Source: JAJFUG01 sp964473155 | Lineage (GTDB): Bacteria; Gemmatimonadota; Glassbacteria; GWA2-58-10 | Direction: 5' to 3' | Length of the DNA: 26,915 nucleotides | Assembly (NCBI GenBank): GCA_964473155.1 | Contig: CAYYNT010000065.1 | Location: forward strand, 1 to 26,915 | Part shown: in pieces, positions 1 through 8,443 of the stretch | Layout of the letters: each line of letters opens with the position of its first letter | How positions within the stretch are numbered: position 1 is the first letter of the stretch | The notes under the pieces: generated by a model | What the model saw: the letters and a program-made list of their open reading frames with translations, nothing else | What the model was told of the DNA's origin: nothing | Database searches by the model: none | Program-made: the position numbers and the translations under genes

Positions 1-434
1 CCGAAAATCTTCTCCCAGTCGATATCGCCGGGCTTGAGCTGGCTGGCGGCGCTGTAGGCGCGGTCCGAGCAGCCCAGCGCGGCGCGGCAGCCGAACCCGG
101 CCTCGGTGAAATTCAGGCCCACGCGGCAACTGCGTCCCAGCCCGTCATACGGGACCCACTTGACATAGCCCATGTCCACGCCGCCCTGAAGGATCAGGTC
201 CTCCAGAAGGTGTCCCACCTCGCTGTCCGGGATGGAGGTGACCACCGCCGCGCGCATCCCGAAACACTTGCGCAGGCCGCGGGCCACGTTGTACTCGCCG
301 CCGCCTTCCCAGACCCTGAAATTGCGGGCGGTGCGGATGCGCATGTCGCCCGGGTCCAGGCGGATCATTATCTCGCCCAGGGAGAGGATATCGAACTTGC
401 AGTCGGCTGCGTTTTTCACTTTGATCGTGTTCAT
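1..434 (-). CDS. PfkB-family sugar kinase, 2-keto-3-deoxygluconate kinase-like (3' end cut off by window)
   Basis: The N-terminal 144 residues of a ribokinase/PfkB-type kinase are present and the rest lies beyond base 1. Visible family signatures are the opening strand with GEIMIRLDPG (about residues 20-29), the substrate-side glycine motif GGGEYNVARGLRKCFG (about 44-59), and a segment CSDRAYSAASQLKPGDIDW near the cut. That last segment resembles the region before the sugar-binding lid of 2-keto-3-deoxygluconate kinases. The ATG at 434 is favoured by an AGGAGG ribosome site at 444-449. Such enzymes phosphorylate a sugar or keto-deoxy sugar acid with ATP in the cytoplasm. The catalytic GAGD motif is in the missing part, so substrate and activity cannot be judged. 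It shares orientation with the beta-glucosidase at 647-1960, but a 212-base gap with its own promoter candidate separates them. Confidence 0.85.
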   Translation of the reverse strand, partial: MNTIKVKNAADCKFDILSLGEIMIRLDPGDMRIRTARNFRVWEGGGEYNVARGLRKCFGMRAAVVTSIPDSEVGHLLEDLILQGGVDMGYVKWVPYDGLGRSCRVGLNFTEAGFGCRAALGCSDRAYSAASQLKPGDIDWEKIF

Positions 435-491
435 GGTCTGTTTCCTCCTGCATGCGGTTTTATTTGAAAGGGAAGCTGAATTCCGGCGATG

Positions 492-505
492 GGAAAGCGT
501 TTACC
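492..505 (-). promoter_or_regulatory. Candidate LacI-family operator
   Basis: Read on the minus strand the site is GGTAAACGCTTTCC. It is an imperfect even palindrome around a central CG, with 6 of 8 half-site positions matching. This resembles the operators of LacI-family sugar regulators. It lies about 27-40 bases downstream of the proposed transcription start of the sugar kinase, where a bound repressor could block elongation. No LacI-type regulator gene is in the window. Confidence 0.3.
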
Positions 506-538
506 TCTGACCGGAGATACGCTAACGTGCGAAAACAT

Positions 539-567
539 AAAATATAAGAGTTTTTGTGTTCTGGCAA
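539..567 (-). promoter_or_regulatory. Candidate sigma-70-type promoter for the sugar kinase
   Basis: On the minus strand TTGCCA (562-567) and TATTTT (539-544) are separated by 17 bases, in an AT-rich patch of otherwise GC-rich DNA. Transcription would start near 532, leaving a leader of about 98 bases before the ATG at 434. Assigned by eye only. Confidence 0.4.
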
Positions 568-589
568 GGGAGGGACATTGCAGAAGCAG

Positions 590-618
590 GCCGGGGAGGA
601 TTTCAATCCCTCCCCGGC
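590..618 (-). terminator. GC-rich stem-loop downstream of the beta-glucosidase
   Basis: Arms at 590-600 and 607-618 (core GCCGGGGAGG pairing with CCTCCCCGGC, one bulged base) surround a short AT-rich loop. It starts about 29 bases past the stop codon of the minus-strand beta-glucosidase, a sensible terminator position. However, no T-run follows on the minus strand, so it would be a weak or factor-assisted terminator, or an mRNA-end stabiliser. Confidence 0.4.
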
Positions 619-646
619 AAAAACGGCTTGAAGAGAGACAGAAACC

Positions 647-1960
647 TCAGAACCGGTAGCTCTCCGGCAGATACTTTTCCATCAGGGCCTTTGTCACAGC
701 CCCCTGCTGTATCACCTCGGCCAGGAAACGGGCGCTGGGCTTGACCGTGCGCTTGAGGCTCTCGTAATCCACGTGCACCAGGCCGAAACGCGGGCGGAAC
801 CCGCAGGCCCACTCGAAGTTGTCGATCAGCGACCAGTAGAGGTAGCCCCGGATGTCCATGCCTTGCTCGATGGCCAGCGAGACCATGCGCAGGTGCTCGG
901 CCACGAAACGCACCCGCTCCAGGTCATCCAGAGTACCGATCCCATTCTCGGTCACGTACATCGGCCTGTTCAGCACGGAGTAGCGCTGGAGCGCCCGGTA
1001 GAGGCCATCCGGCTGCCAGGTCCAGCCCATCTGGCTCACCCGCTCACCCTCCAGGGCCATGACCGCGCCGCGCGGGTGGCGCGAGTCCACCCGCTGGTTG
1101 GTGTAGTAGTTGACGCCCCACCAGTCGCAGGAGTCCTTGAGGTCCGGCACGAACTGGTCCCTGCCGCCGCAGGGCAGGCTGATCCAGCCTGTGGTGGGGG
1201 CCTCCAGCCAGACCTGGTTCCAGAGGTAATCGAACAGTCCGGCGTAGGTGCTGTCCAGGAAATCTCTGGTGCGGTGCGGGGCGAACTCGCTGACCGAGTT
1301 TACAAAGCCGACCTGCGCTCCGGGCCGCTGCTCCTTTATCGCCACGCGCGCGGCGGCGTGCCCGCGTAACCGTCCGGCGAACTCCCGCGCGGTCCACTCC
1401 ATGTCTTTTTTCTCCGGCGGGAACTCGCCCCAGAGCGTGCCCATCATGGCCACTTCCGGCTCGTTGAACGTGATCCAGAAATCCACCAGGTCGCCGAACT
1501 CCCTGGCGCAGCGGCTCACGTACTTCGCGAAATCATGCTCCGCGCCCTCGCGGGTGAAACTACCGGAGTCGAAAAACCAGAGCGGCTCGGTGAAATGGTG
1601 CAGGGTCAGGAACACCTTGAGGCCGCGCGTTTTCAGCGCCTCCAGGACCTTGCGGTAATGGGCTATTTCCTTCTCGTCGAACCGATCCGGGGCCTCGGGG
1701 CAGAGACGGCTCCACTCCAGGCCCAGGCGGTGAGTGTTGTGCTTGAGCTCGACCGCCAGGTCAAAATCCTGCTCGTACAGCTCGTACTGGTTGGCGCTGC
1801 GTCCGCAGCGGCCGTTGTTTTCTATCTTGCCCGGCTGGCTCTCCCAGCGATGCCACTGGTTTTTCGTGTTGCCGCCCTCAACCTGGTAGGCGCTGGTGGC
1901 CGCGCCCCAGAGGAAATCTTTCGGAAACCGCGCCCGCTCGAAACCGTTGGATGATAGCAT
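647..1960 (-). CDS. Glycoside hydrolase family 1 beta-glucosidase
   Basis: The 437-residue product has the usual length of a single-domain GH1 (beta/alpha)8 barrel. It opens with FPKDFLWGAATSAYQVEGG. It has the acid/base motif TFNEP (Glu about 167), the nucleophile motif YVTENG (Glu about 338), and the late sugar-binding block SLIDNFEWACGF (about 377-388). The family hydrolyses beta-linked glucosides, galactosides or related disaccharides with retention of configuration. There is no signal peptide, so it is probably cytoplasmic, acting on imported oligosaccharides. The open frame continues to 2116, but the 52 extra residues do not look like GH1 sequence. The ATG at 1960 places the protein start where GH1 enzymes normally begin, although its ribosome site is weak. 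Exact substrate cannot be read from the sequence. Confidence 0.93.
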   Translation of the reverse strand: MLSSNGFERARFPKDFLWGAATSAYQVEGGNTKNQWHRWESQPGKIENNGRCGRSANQYELYEQDFDLAVELKHNTHRLGLEWSRLCPEAPDRFDEKEIAHYRKVLEALKTRGLKVFLTLHHFTEPLWFFDSGSFTREGAEHDFAKYVSRCAREFGDLVDFWITFNEPEVAMMGTLWGEFPPEKKDMEWTAREFAGRLRGHAAARVAIKEQRPGAQVGFVNSVSEFAPHRTRDFLDSTYAGLFDYLWNQVWLEAPTTGWISLPCGGRDQFVPDLKDSCDWWGVNYYTNQRVDSRHPRGAVMALEGERVSQMGWTWQPDGLYRALQRYSVLNRPMYVTENGIGTLDDLERVRFVAEHLRMVSLAIEQGMDIRGYLYWSLIDNFEWACGFRPRFGLVHVDYESLKRTVKPSARFLAEVIQQGAVTKALMEKYLPESYRF

Positions 1961-2118
1961 CTGCGCCCCGTGTCCGTTGTGTGTTTGAATTAGTCGCTCG
2001 ATACAAAACGACGCTTGCGGAAATCTGGCGTAATCTGAAATATAAGTCAAGCAAACGGTAAGGATATAAATTATTCGATTCACTTGACTTTGGCGGCGGG
2101 CGGAGAAAAGTTTCAATT

Positions 2119-2982
2119 ATGAGACAAGGGCTTGTCATACTCGCCTGCCTTTTGGCGTTCGATCCCGGGTGGATTTTCAATAAGTCCAACGAGTTAGTTC
2201 TTTTGCCATCGGGAGGCAAAGAGGACTTTTCCCCCTTCCGTCTGTCCGTGGGACCGGGCGGGGAGATATTCGTGCTCGACCGGGAGCACGCCAGACTGCA
2301 CCGCTTCTCGCCGAAGGACGGGCGGGAGATGTGGCGCGCGGACGGTTCCGAGAGCGGGGAGGCTTTTATAGACCCGGCTTTCCTCAGCCGTCCGGACGGT
2401 TTTTTCATCTATCTGACCGACCGCGGCAGCCGCAAGGTCTGGCGTATCGACTACCGGGGCGAGATACGCGGCAGTCTGGACCTGCCGTTCGCCGCTGATC
2501 CCGTGTTTTTCGAACTGGCTTCCGGCCACCGCTTCGTTCTGTACGACCGGGCAAGCGCTCTGGTGCACCTTCTGGACGACAGCGGACGCAGCCTGTTCTC
2601 GTTCCAGCCGGGCGGCCCCGGCAAGGCGACAGAGCCGCTGGATATGGCCCTGGATGGGGAAGGGAAGGAGGTGTTCTTTCTCTGGCCGGGTAACGGCGGG
2701 ATCAGCACGAATTCACTCTCCGGTCAGAAGGGTTTGGGGCTGGAATTCACTGGAGAGCACGCGGAACCTGAACGGCTGGTTCTAATCGATGTCTTTCCGA
2801 TGATCCTGGCACGTGACGGCAGGCGGTATCTTGCCGGGTCAAATTACGGCAAATGGATAAACAGTAATGACTATACGGATACAAGTCTGCGCGATATATG
2901 CTACGTGCCGGGACTGACAGTCTACAGCCTTAAAGACAATCCGCCCCGGCTTGTAATCTCGGTCAAGGAGCGTCCGGACTGA
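2119..2982 (+). CDS. Beta-propeller (NHL/6-bladed-type) protein, first gene of envelope operon
   Basis: 287 residues with repeated short beta-rich units of the kind found in NHL/six-bladed propellers. Examples are SVGPGGEIFVLDREHARLHRF (about 42-62), a segment with IYLTDRGSRKVWRIDY, and one with HRFVLYDRASALVHLLD, each ending in a basic or aromatic position before the next turn. The N-terminus is hydrophobic (LVILACLLAF), suggesting export. The Cys at residue 10 could be a lipobox, but the leader is unusually short. No in-frame alternative start lies upstream. Its TGA overlaps the ATG of the next gene by one base, so the two are translationally coupled. Because it opens an operon encoding an outer-membrane protein and an Omp85-like protein, an envelope role is likely. 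No enzymatic motif is visible and the exact function is unknown. Confidence 0.8.
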   Translation: MRQGLVILACLLAFDPGWIFNKSNELVLLPSGGKEDFSPFRLSVGPGGEIFVLDREHARLHRFSPKDGREMWRADGSESGEAFIDPAFLSRPDGFFIYLTDRGSRKVWRIDYRGEIRGSLDLPFAADPVFFELASGHRFVLYDRASALVHLLDDSGRSLFSFQPGGPGKATEPLDMALDGEGKEVFFLWPGNGGISTNSLSGQKGLGLEFTGEHAEPERLVLIDVFPMILARDGRRYLAGSNYGKWINSNDYTDTSLRDICYVPGLTVYSLKDNPPRLVISVKERPD

Positions 2983-5900
2983 TGCCCAGGGGCCACAGTT
3001 GCGTATGCACGGCGGCGGCCCCCTTTATTCCGCTCGCTATCGCAGCCTGGCTTTTTTCTCTCCCGATGGCAGTCCATGCCGGAGAAAGGGAGGCTGGACG
3101 CGTTTTTTCTATCGAGCACTGCGACAGCCTTACCCTGGCTGACAGTATCCTGCAATTAGGCGCACGCTTTGTCGTTCCCGGCAGCCTGACAATCAGCCGG
3201 GGAGATTCGGTGATCCCTTCCATGCGTTACCGTCTGGAGGCGGCTGCGGGGCAGGTGGTTTTCCTGGAACCGTTTAATCCCGGCCCTCTCACGGCCCGCT
3301 ACCGCGCCTGGCCTTTCGCTTTTCCCCTTTCCTACAGTCTGCGGCCCCCCGCTGGAGACAGCCTGAGCGCCGATACTCTCGCCTCCACCCTACATCAGGA
3401 CAGTCTGCCGCGTCCGGATTATCCCGCCGGGGCAGCAGATGCAGCCGAGGGGTTCCGTCTGGTGGGATTCGACATCCGGGGGGCCAAGAGCGTCTCTGTC
3501 TCGGGCGGAGGCGGAGCGGCGGGCACGGTGCTGGACCAGAACCTGATGCTTGAGGTGGCGGGCAAGCTCAGCCGTTCCACCAGCCTGAGCCTGCGTCTCA
3601 ACGACCAGGACCTTCCGCTTACCGCCGAGGGCCGCAGCGCCGAGCTGCGCGAGCTGGACGAGGTGTCGGTGCGCCTGAACTCGCCGCTGGGCAGCGTGGA
3701 ACTGGGGGACTACGATTTCCGTCTGGATGGTTTCCGGTTTGCGCAGGTGGAGCGCAAGCTGGATGGCGTTTCCGGCACGCTCACGGCCGGCGGTGCGGAC
3801 CTCTCCGCGGCGGCGGCCCTGAGCGGCGGGACGTTCAACAGCCTGCGTTTCAACGCCCGCGAGGGAAGCCAGGGGCCTTATCAGTTAACGGACAAGGACG
3901 GCGCCCCGGCGCGGGTGTTAGCCGGGACAGAGCGGGTCTATCTGGATGGCCGTCTGCTGAGCCGCGGCGCGCGCGCGGACTACACGATCGACTACACCCT
4001 GGGAGTGCTTTATTTCACCGAGAGGCATATCCTGGGAGCGGAAAGCCGGATCGAGGTGGACTACGAGTACACCAGCCTCTCGTTCAAGAAGTCTTTCTAC
4101 AGCTTTACCGGCGGTCTGTCCGGCCGGCGCGGCCAGGTGCGCGGTTATTTCATCCGCGAGTCGGACCTCGAATCCAGCCCGCTGGGCGAGGATTTCACGG
4201 CCGAGGAGCGCGCGTATCTCGAAGACACGGGCGTGAGCGCGGACAGCCTCAAGTTCGCCGGTGTGCGCTATCTGGGGCCGGGCAAGGGGGCCTATGTAAT
4301 GCGGGGAGACGGCGGCGCGGGGTCGTGGTTCGAGTTTGCGGGCACGGGCCGCGGCGACTGGATGCTCACGTTCCGCGATGTGGGCGATTACCGCGGCTCT
4401 TATACGTTTGACAGCGCCAGCGGCGGCTACGTGTTCGTGGGCGAGGGACTGGGCAATTTCGAGCCGGTCGGGCGGTTCAGCCCGCCGCAGCGCCAGGACC
4501 GCGCCGGGGCCGCGTTCGAGCTGCGTCCTCTGCCCCGTCTCACTCTGAACGGCGAGGGGGCGCTTCTCAAACGGTCACTCAACCTTTACGGGGAGGGGTC
4601 TCTTCCGGTTTCCATGGCGCACAGTCTGGGCCTGCGGCTGGATACCCTGCCTCTGGCCCTGCCGGGAGTGCGGCTGTCGTTGCACGGCGAGGAAAGCCGG
4701 GTGGACCGGGATTTCGCTTTCCAGGGGCGGCGCTATGGGCCGGATTTCGAGCGTTCCTGGCATCTCGTTCCGCTGGCCTCTGGTGGTGAGGCGGGCGCGG
4801 GAGTGGGTGAAAACACGGAGACCGCCAGAGCGCGTCTGGACCTGCCTCATGGATTGGCCCTCTCCGCCGGGTATGGCGGACTTTCCCGGACCAGCGGCGA
4901 GAGCGCGGACCGGCAGGAGTACGGTCTGGAGTTCCGTCCCAACGGTTCGCTGGAAACAGTCTGGAACCGTCTGAACGTGCACTCGATGCATCTCGTCCCG
5001 CTGGAGGACACGGCTGACAGCACTCTGGCCCCGGGACGCCGCCTGCGGGACAACCTCACCGCCCGCGCCGGGATCGGAATTTTCCAGCCGCGTCTGGACC
5101 TGGAGCGCGAACGCAGCACCGGACCGGCGAGCCTGTATGCCGGGGGCAGCGCGGGAGAGAGCCATCTTGAGCTTAAACCCCGTCTGGGACTAAGGTTTTC
5201 TCCCCGTCTGGAAACCTCTTTCTCGTTCTACCATCGCGGCAACGACTACCTTCCGGCGACAGGGCAATCTACTCCGGATCATGTCTGGCGGCGCGAGAGC
5301 ACTGTCCGGGCCGTGGAGACCGATTTCAGCTACCAGGGCCGCGGCGCGTTCCGATTGAGCGGACGGCTGGGACGCCGCAGCCGTGAATTCGAACGTAACG
5401 TCCAGGCCCGCGCCACCTCCACCGCCGGGCGGCTGGAGATGTTCGCCGGGAGCTTTGCCGGGGCGCTGCAATCGCACCTTCTGTACGAGATTTCCCATGG
5501 GGCCTCGCTGCGCTCGCAGGTGCGGTTCCTGCCGGAGCGTTACCCGGACGAGGGAGAGTACCTGGCGGATGGCACCTGGGTCGGGCGGGCGCAGGGCACG
5601 CACCGCCGCGAGCTGATAGTCGGGGCGGTCGACCCTCGGTCCGCGGCCACGCTCAGCCTGACCTCGCGCGAGAACCTGGACCTGACCGGCTGGGTTGACA
5701 CCGCGGCCACGCATATCCGCCGCATCACCGCCAGCAGCACGCTGCAGCTCGAACGTGAAAACACGGTGGTCGAAAGCTGGAAGTTATACTGCCTTCTACC
5801 CTCGGCCCTGGGAGACAAGGACGGAGCATTGATGCGTGGCACGCTGCTCAACGCCGACCTGACCGTGCAATGGTCCGATCCCGGAGTGTACAGCCGTCTG

Positions 5901-6473
5901 GAACTGCTCTGGAACTCCCGTTTCGACCGCCGCTACGAGACCGGGTTCGAGGAAAGCGGCGAACGCACCCTACGCATGCAGTTGCGCATCCCGCTGGCGC
6001 ACAGGCTGCAATGGGACCCAACCCCTGCCTGGAGCCGGAGGCAGCGCACGAACCTGAACGGTTCTGGGCGGACAGTGCGCTCCATCGGACTGGAGAACCG
6101 CGTGACCTGGGATTTCACGAGTAAATGGCGCGCCACTATTCAGGCGGACGCCGCCCGGCACAGGCTGGCGGACAGCCGGGCAGTGTACGGCCGCTATGCC
6201 CTGGGCGGAGGCCTGATACGTTTCCTGGGCCGCAGCGGAAGGCTGGAGGCCGGCGGGAGCGCTTTCCGCGTGACCGGCGGCGGCGGTGCGGATGTGACCC
6301 TGGTCGATATCCTCGGCCTGGCCGCCAGCGGCTCGGGCTACGAGGCGACCGCCGCGGCGAGCGTCGAACCGGCCGAGCGGATGACCCTGTTCCTGCGCTA
6401 CACCGGACGAACGGACTACCTTCGTTCCGGGTTTGTCAACTACGGCCGGGCCGAGGTGAAATATGTTTTCTGA
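2982..6473 (+). CDS. Large outer-membrane beta-barrel-like protein with SprA-like segment (uncharacterised family)
   Basis: 1163 residues. A signal peptide is clear: hydrophobic core about 11-30, cleavage likely after VHA at 33. Residues about 160-370 form a recognisable block with NDQDLPLTAEGRSAELRELD (207-226), LGDYDF (241-246), REGSQGPYQLT (293-303), LAGTERVYLDGRLLSRG (313-329) and DYTIDYTLGVLYF (333-345). From memory, the same order of motifs occurs in large uncharacterised outer-membrane proteins of Bacteroidota and relatives. The 'DYTIDYTLG' part also recurs in the gliding/type IX secretion protein SprA. At 1163 residues it is much shorter than SprA (about 2400). The rest is alternating-strand sequence rich in Arg, Tyr and Gly, ending in a terminal Phe (VKYVF) as expected of a barrel inserted by the Bam machinery. 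It overlaps both neighbours, so all three genes are probably one transcript. Function is not known. Confidence 0.8.
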   Translation: MPRGHSCVCTAAAPFIPLAIAAWLFSLPMAVHAGEREAGRVFSIEHCDSLTLADSILQLGARFVVPGSLTISRGDSVIPSMRYRLEAAAGQVVFLEPFNPGPLTARYRAWPFAFPLSYSLRPPAGDSLSADTLASTLHQDSLPRPDYPAGAADAAEGFRLVGFDIRGAKSVSVSGGGGAAGTVLDQNLMLEVAGKLSRSTSLSLRLNDQDLPLTAEGRSAELRELDEVSVRLNSPLGSVELGDYDFRLDGFRFAQVERKLDGVSGTLTAGGADLSAAAALSGGTFNSLRFNAREGSQGPYQLTDKDGAPARVLAGTERVYLDGRLLSRGARADYTIDYTLGVLYFTERHILGAESRIEVDYEYTSLSFKKSFYSFTGGLSGRRGQVRGYFIRESDLESSPLGEDFTAEERAYLEDTGVSADSLKFAGVRYLGPGKGAYVMRGDGGAGSWFEFAGTGRGDWMLTFRDVGDYRGSYTFDSASGGYVFVGEGLGNFEPVGRFSPPQRQDRAGAAFELRPLPRLTLNGEGALLKRSLNLYGEGSLPVSMAHSLGLRLDTLPLALPGVRLSLHGEESRVDRDFAFQGRRYGPDFERSWHLVPLASGGEAGAGVGENTETARARLDLPHGLALSAGYGGLSRTSGESADRQEYGLEFRPNGSLETVWNRLNVHSMHLVPLEDTADSTLAPGRRLRDNLTARAGIGIFQPRLDLERERSTGPASLYAGGSAGESHLELKPRLGLRFSPRLETSFSFYHRGNDYLPATGQSTPDHVWRRESTVRAVETDFSYQGRGAFRLSGRLGRRSREFERNVQARATSTAGRLEMFAGSFAGALQSHLLYEISHGASLRSQVRFLPERYPDEGEYLADGTWVGRAQGTHRRELIVGAVDPRSAATLSLTSRENLDLTGWVDTAATHIRRITASSTLQLERENTVVESWKLYCLLPSALGDKDGALMRGTLLNADLTVQWSDPGVYSRLELLWNSRFDRRYETGFEESGERTLRMQLRIPLAHRLQWDPTPAWSRRQRTNLNGSGRTVRSIGLENRVTWDFTSKWRATIQADAARHRLADSRAVYGRYALGGGLIRFLGRSGRLEAGGSAFRVTGGGGADVTLVDILGLAASGSGYEATAAASVEPAERMTLFLRYTGRTDYLRSGFVNYGRAEVKYVF

Positions 6474-8271
6474 TCTGCGGTCCATAACGGTTGGGCATAC
6501 CAGGGGTGTCCTGCTTGCGGCTCTGCTGGTTCTTATTTGCACCATGGTTTCTCTGCATGCGGCGACCGACAGCGCTTCGGCCTGGATACGATCCGGCGAG
6601 GTTCGGCTGGCCGGAGATGCGGCAATACAGGAAAGCGCCCTGCGTTCGGCCCTGCCGGACAGCTTTGAAACCATTGAAGCTCGCTCACTTATCGACAGCG
6701 TGCAGCGTTCCCTTCACACCGCGCTGGGCTTTTACGGTCCCAGGCTCGAATCCGTGGAGATATCGGCGGATGGAAAAGGCCGGGTCCTGCGGGTGCGGCT
6801 GGAGAGCGGAAAGGCGGCGAGGATCGGGCTGGTGCGCCTGGAAGGCGCCTCGGCTCTGGATACTACTGAATTGATTGAGGTTGCCGGGAGCCTCCGCGGG
6901 CTGCGCGCCGGAAAGGCAGGGGTGGAACTGGCCCTGCGAAAGCTGACAGAGGCGGCGGCGGACCGGGGCTATCCATTCTGCCGCGTGGAACTGGCCGGTG
7001 TGGAGCTGGACAGCACGGCCAGCAAACTGGATCTGCTCGTGCGGATGGAGAGCGGACGGCGCTGCCGCTATGGCCGGATCAGTTTTCCCGGCCTTAAAAT
7101 CACCCGTCATGCAGTGGCTTTGCGCCTGTCGGGGCTGAATCCGGATGGCGAATACAGCGAGTCAGAGGTGCAGGCTGTTCCCGGGCGGCTTTTGCGTTCG
7201 GGGCTTTTCCGGAGCGTAGCAGAACCGAGGGTCGCACCGGGAGATGATCCCTGGCGCGCCGACCTTGCATTGGCTGTGCACGAGGCAGCCGGCAGCACTC
7301 TGGATGCGGCCCTCGGCAGTGGCGGGCCTGCGGGCGCCTCCGGCGTTTCGGGCTATTTCCGTCTGGAAATGAATAACCTGTTCGGCGCGGCGCGCCGGGC
7401 GCATGTGTTCTGGGAGCGGCCGCGCCGCGACTGGAGCGCGCTGGAGCTTTCCTATAATGAGCCCTGGCTGCTGGGACGCGACCTGGCTCTTGAGGCGTCG
7501 TTTTCGCAGAGCCTGCGCGATTCTCTCTACAGCAGCACCGGCGGCGCGCTCCGCCTTTCCACCTCGGCGGGAGAATGCGGCCGCGCTGGACTGGGAGCAT
7601 TGATAGAGCGGACCAGTCCGGGCAGCGAGACCTGGGAACTGGCTCAAAGTGGAGATTTATGGGCTGTGGAAGGCAGTTACGCGAGAACAAGCCTGGACCG
7701 GCCGTCCAACCCCACAAGCGGAAGCCTGGTCAAGGCCCGCGCCTCGGCCGGACGGCGCAGCGTGTCGGGACAGAGCCGCCGCGAGATACGGGCAGTCACG
7801 GAGATGAGCGCTTATTATCCGCTGGCGCGCCGCTCGCAGGTGGCGGCCCTGACTGCCGGATTTGCTTTTGTCGGCCGGGGCGAATCCACAGTCGCGGAGT
7901 TGCCTTACCAGGCCAGAATACCGGTGGGAGGGGCCTCCCGCGAGGGTGGTCCGGCAGTGCGCGGCCACGTGGAGGAGGAGCTTCGGGCCAGACAAGCTTT
8001 CTGGCTGAGCCTGGAATACCGCTATCTGGTAAGCCCGGCGGGACGGATCTACCTGTTCTACGACATGTGCGCGGCCCAGGCCCCTGACACTCCGGAGCGC
8101 ATTCCAGGCGCGGCTGAGGCAGCGCGTTGGAAATCCAGTGTCCTGCAGGGTTACGGCGCCGGTATGCAGATCGAGACCCGTCTGGGGCTGCTGGGCCTGG
8201 CCCTGGCCCTTCAGCCGGGAAGAGGTCTGTCAGATGCGAGGCTGCACCTGAAGATGACCGGCAGCTTTTAA
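6463..8271 (+). CDS. Omp85/BamA-superfamily outer-membrane protein
   Basis: 602 residues. A signal peptide (cleavage likely after SLHA, about 33) is followed by repeated POTRA-like alpha/beta units up to about residue 270, for example ARIGLVRLEGASALDTTEL and RYGRISFPGLKITRHAV. The C-terminal half is a 16-stranded-type barrel with a VRGH motif at about 499-502, matching the conserved VRGF/Y loop-6 signature of the superfamily. The chain ends in Phe. Members insert or export proteins through the outer membrane. The short length, few POTRA units and operon position argue against the housekeeping BamA and for a dedicated partner of the upstream 1163-residue protein (inference). The ATG at 6463 lies inside the end of the previous gene (11-base overlap), with GAGGTG at 6453-6458 as ribosome site. 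A TamA-like or patatin-associated role cannot be excluded. Confidence 0.85.
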   Translation: MFSDLRSITVGHTRGVLLAALLVLICTMVSLHAATDSASAWIRSGEVRLAGDAAIQESALRSALPDSFETIEARSLIDSVQRSLHTALGFYGPRLESVEISADGKGRVLRVRLESGKAARIGLVRLEGASALDTTELIEVAGSLRGLRAGKAGVELALRKLTEAAADRGYPFCRVELAGVELDSTASKLDLLVRMESGRRCRYGRISFPGLKITRHAVALRLSGLNPDGEYSESEVQAVPGRLLRSGLFRSVAEPRVAPGDDPWRADLALAVHEAAGSTLDAALGSGGPAGASGVSGYFRLEMNNLFGAARRAHVFWERPRRDWSALELSYNEPWLLGRDLALEASFSQSLRDSLYSSTGGALRLSTSAGECGRAGLGALIERTSPGSETWELAQSGDLWAVEGSYARTSLDRPSNPTSGSLVKARASAGRRSVSGQSRREIRAVTEMSAYYPLARRSQVAALTAGFAFVGRGESTVAELPYQARIPVGGASREGGPAVRGHVEEELRARQAFWLSLEYRYLVSPAGRIYLFYDMCAAQAPDTPERIPGAAEAARWKSSVLQGYGAGMQIETRLGLLGLALALQPGRGLSDARLHLKMTGSF

Positions 8272-8344
8272 ACGCCTTTCATCGGCTTGACTTATATCCA
8301 ACCCGCTATAATTTCTAAATATAGTTCGGAATCCCTGTTTTTAC

Positions 8345-8373
8345 TTGAGACGGATGAATTACTTGTATATATT
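8345..8373 (+). promoter_or_regulatory. Candidate promoter for the 8444-10073 gene pair
   Basis: TTGAGA (8345-8350) and TATATT (8368-8373) are spaced by 17 bases in an AT-rich gap between the Omp85 gene and the next operon. The predicted start near 8380 gives a leader of about 64 bases. By-eye assignment. Confidence 0.4.
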
Positions 8374-8443
8374 CGGCTTCCAATGAAAGATGTATCATTG
8401 AGCGCGGAAAGCGGAAAAAATTCCTCCCGGAGGATTTGTCATA

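Noticed and set aside
2041..8299. A 13-base identity, GCTTGACTTATAT, in the beta-glucosidase upstream region (minus) and at about 8285-8298 (plus)
   Set aside because: Exact 13-base matches are expected by chance in a window of this size; no shared -10 element at a fixed distance.
8287..8312. TTGACT and TATAAT pair upstream of the phosphatase-like gene
   Set aside because: Both hexamers are good but the spacer is only 14 bases; the pair at 8345-8373 has a proper 17-base spacer.
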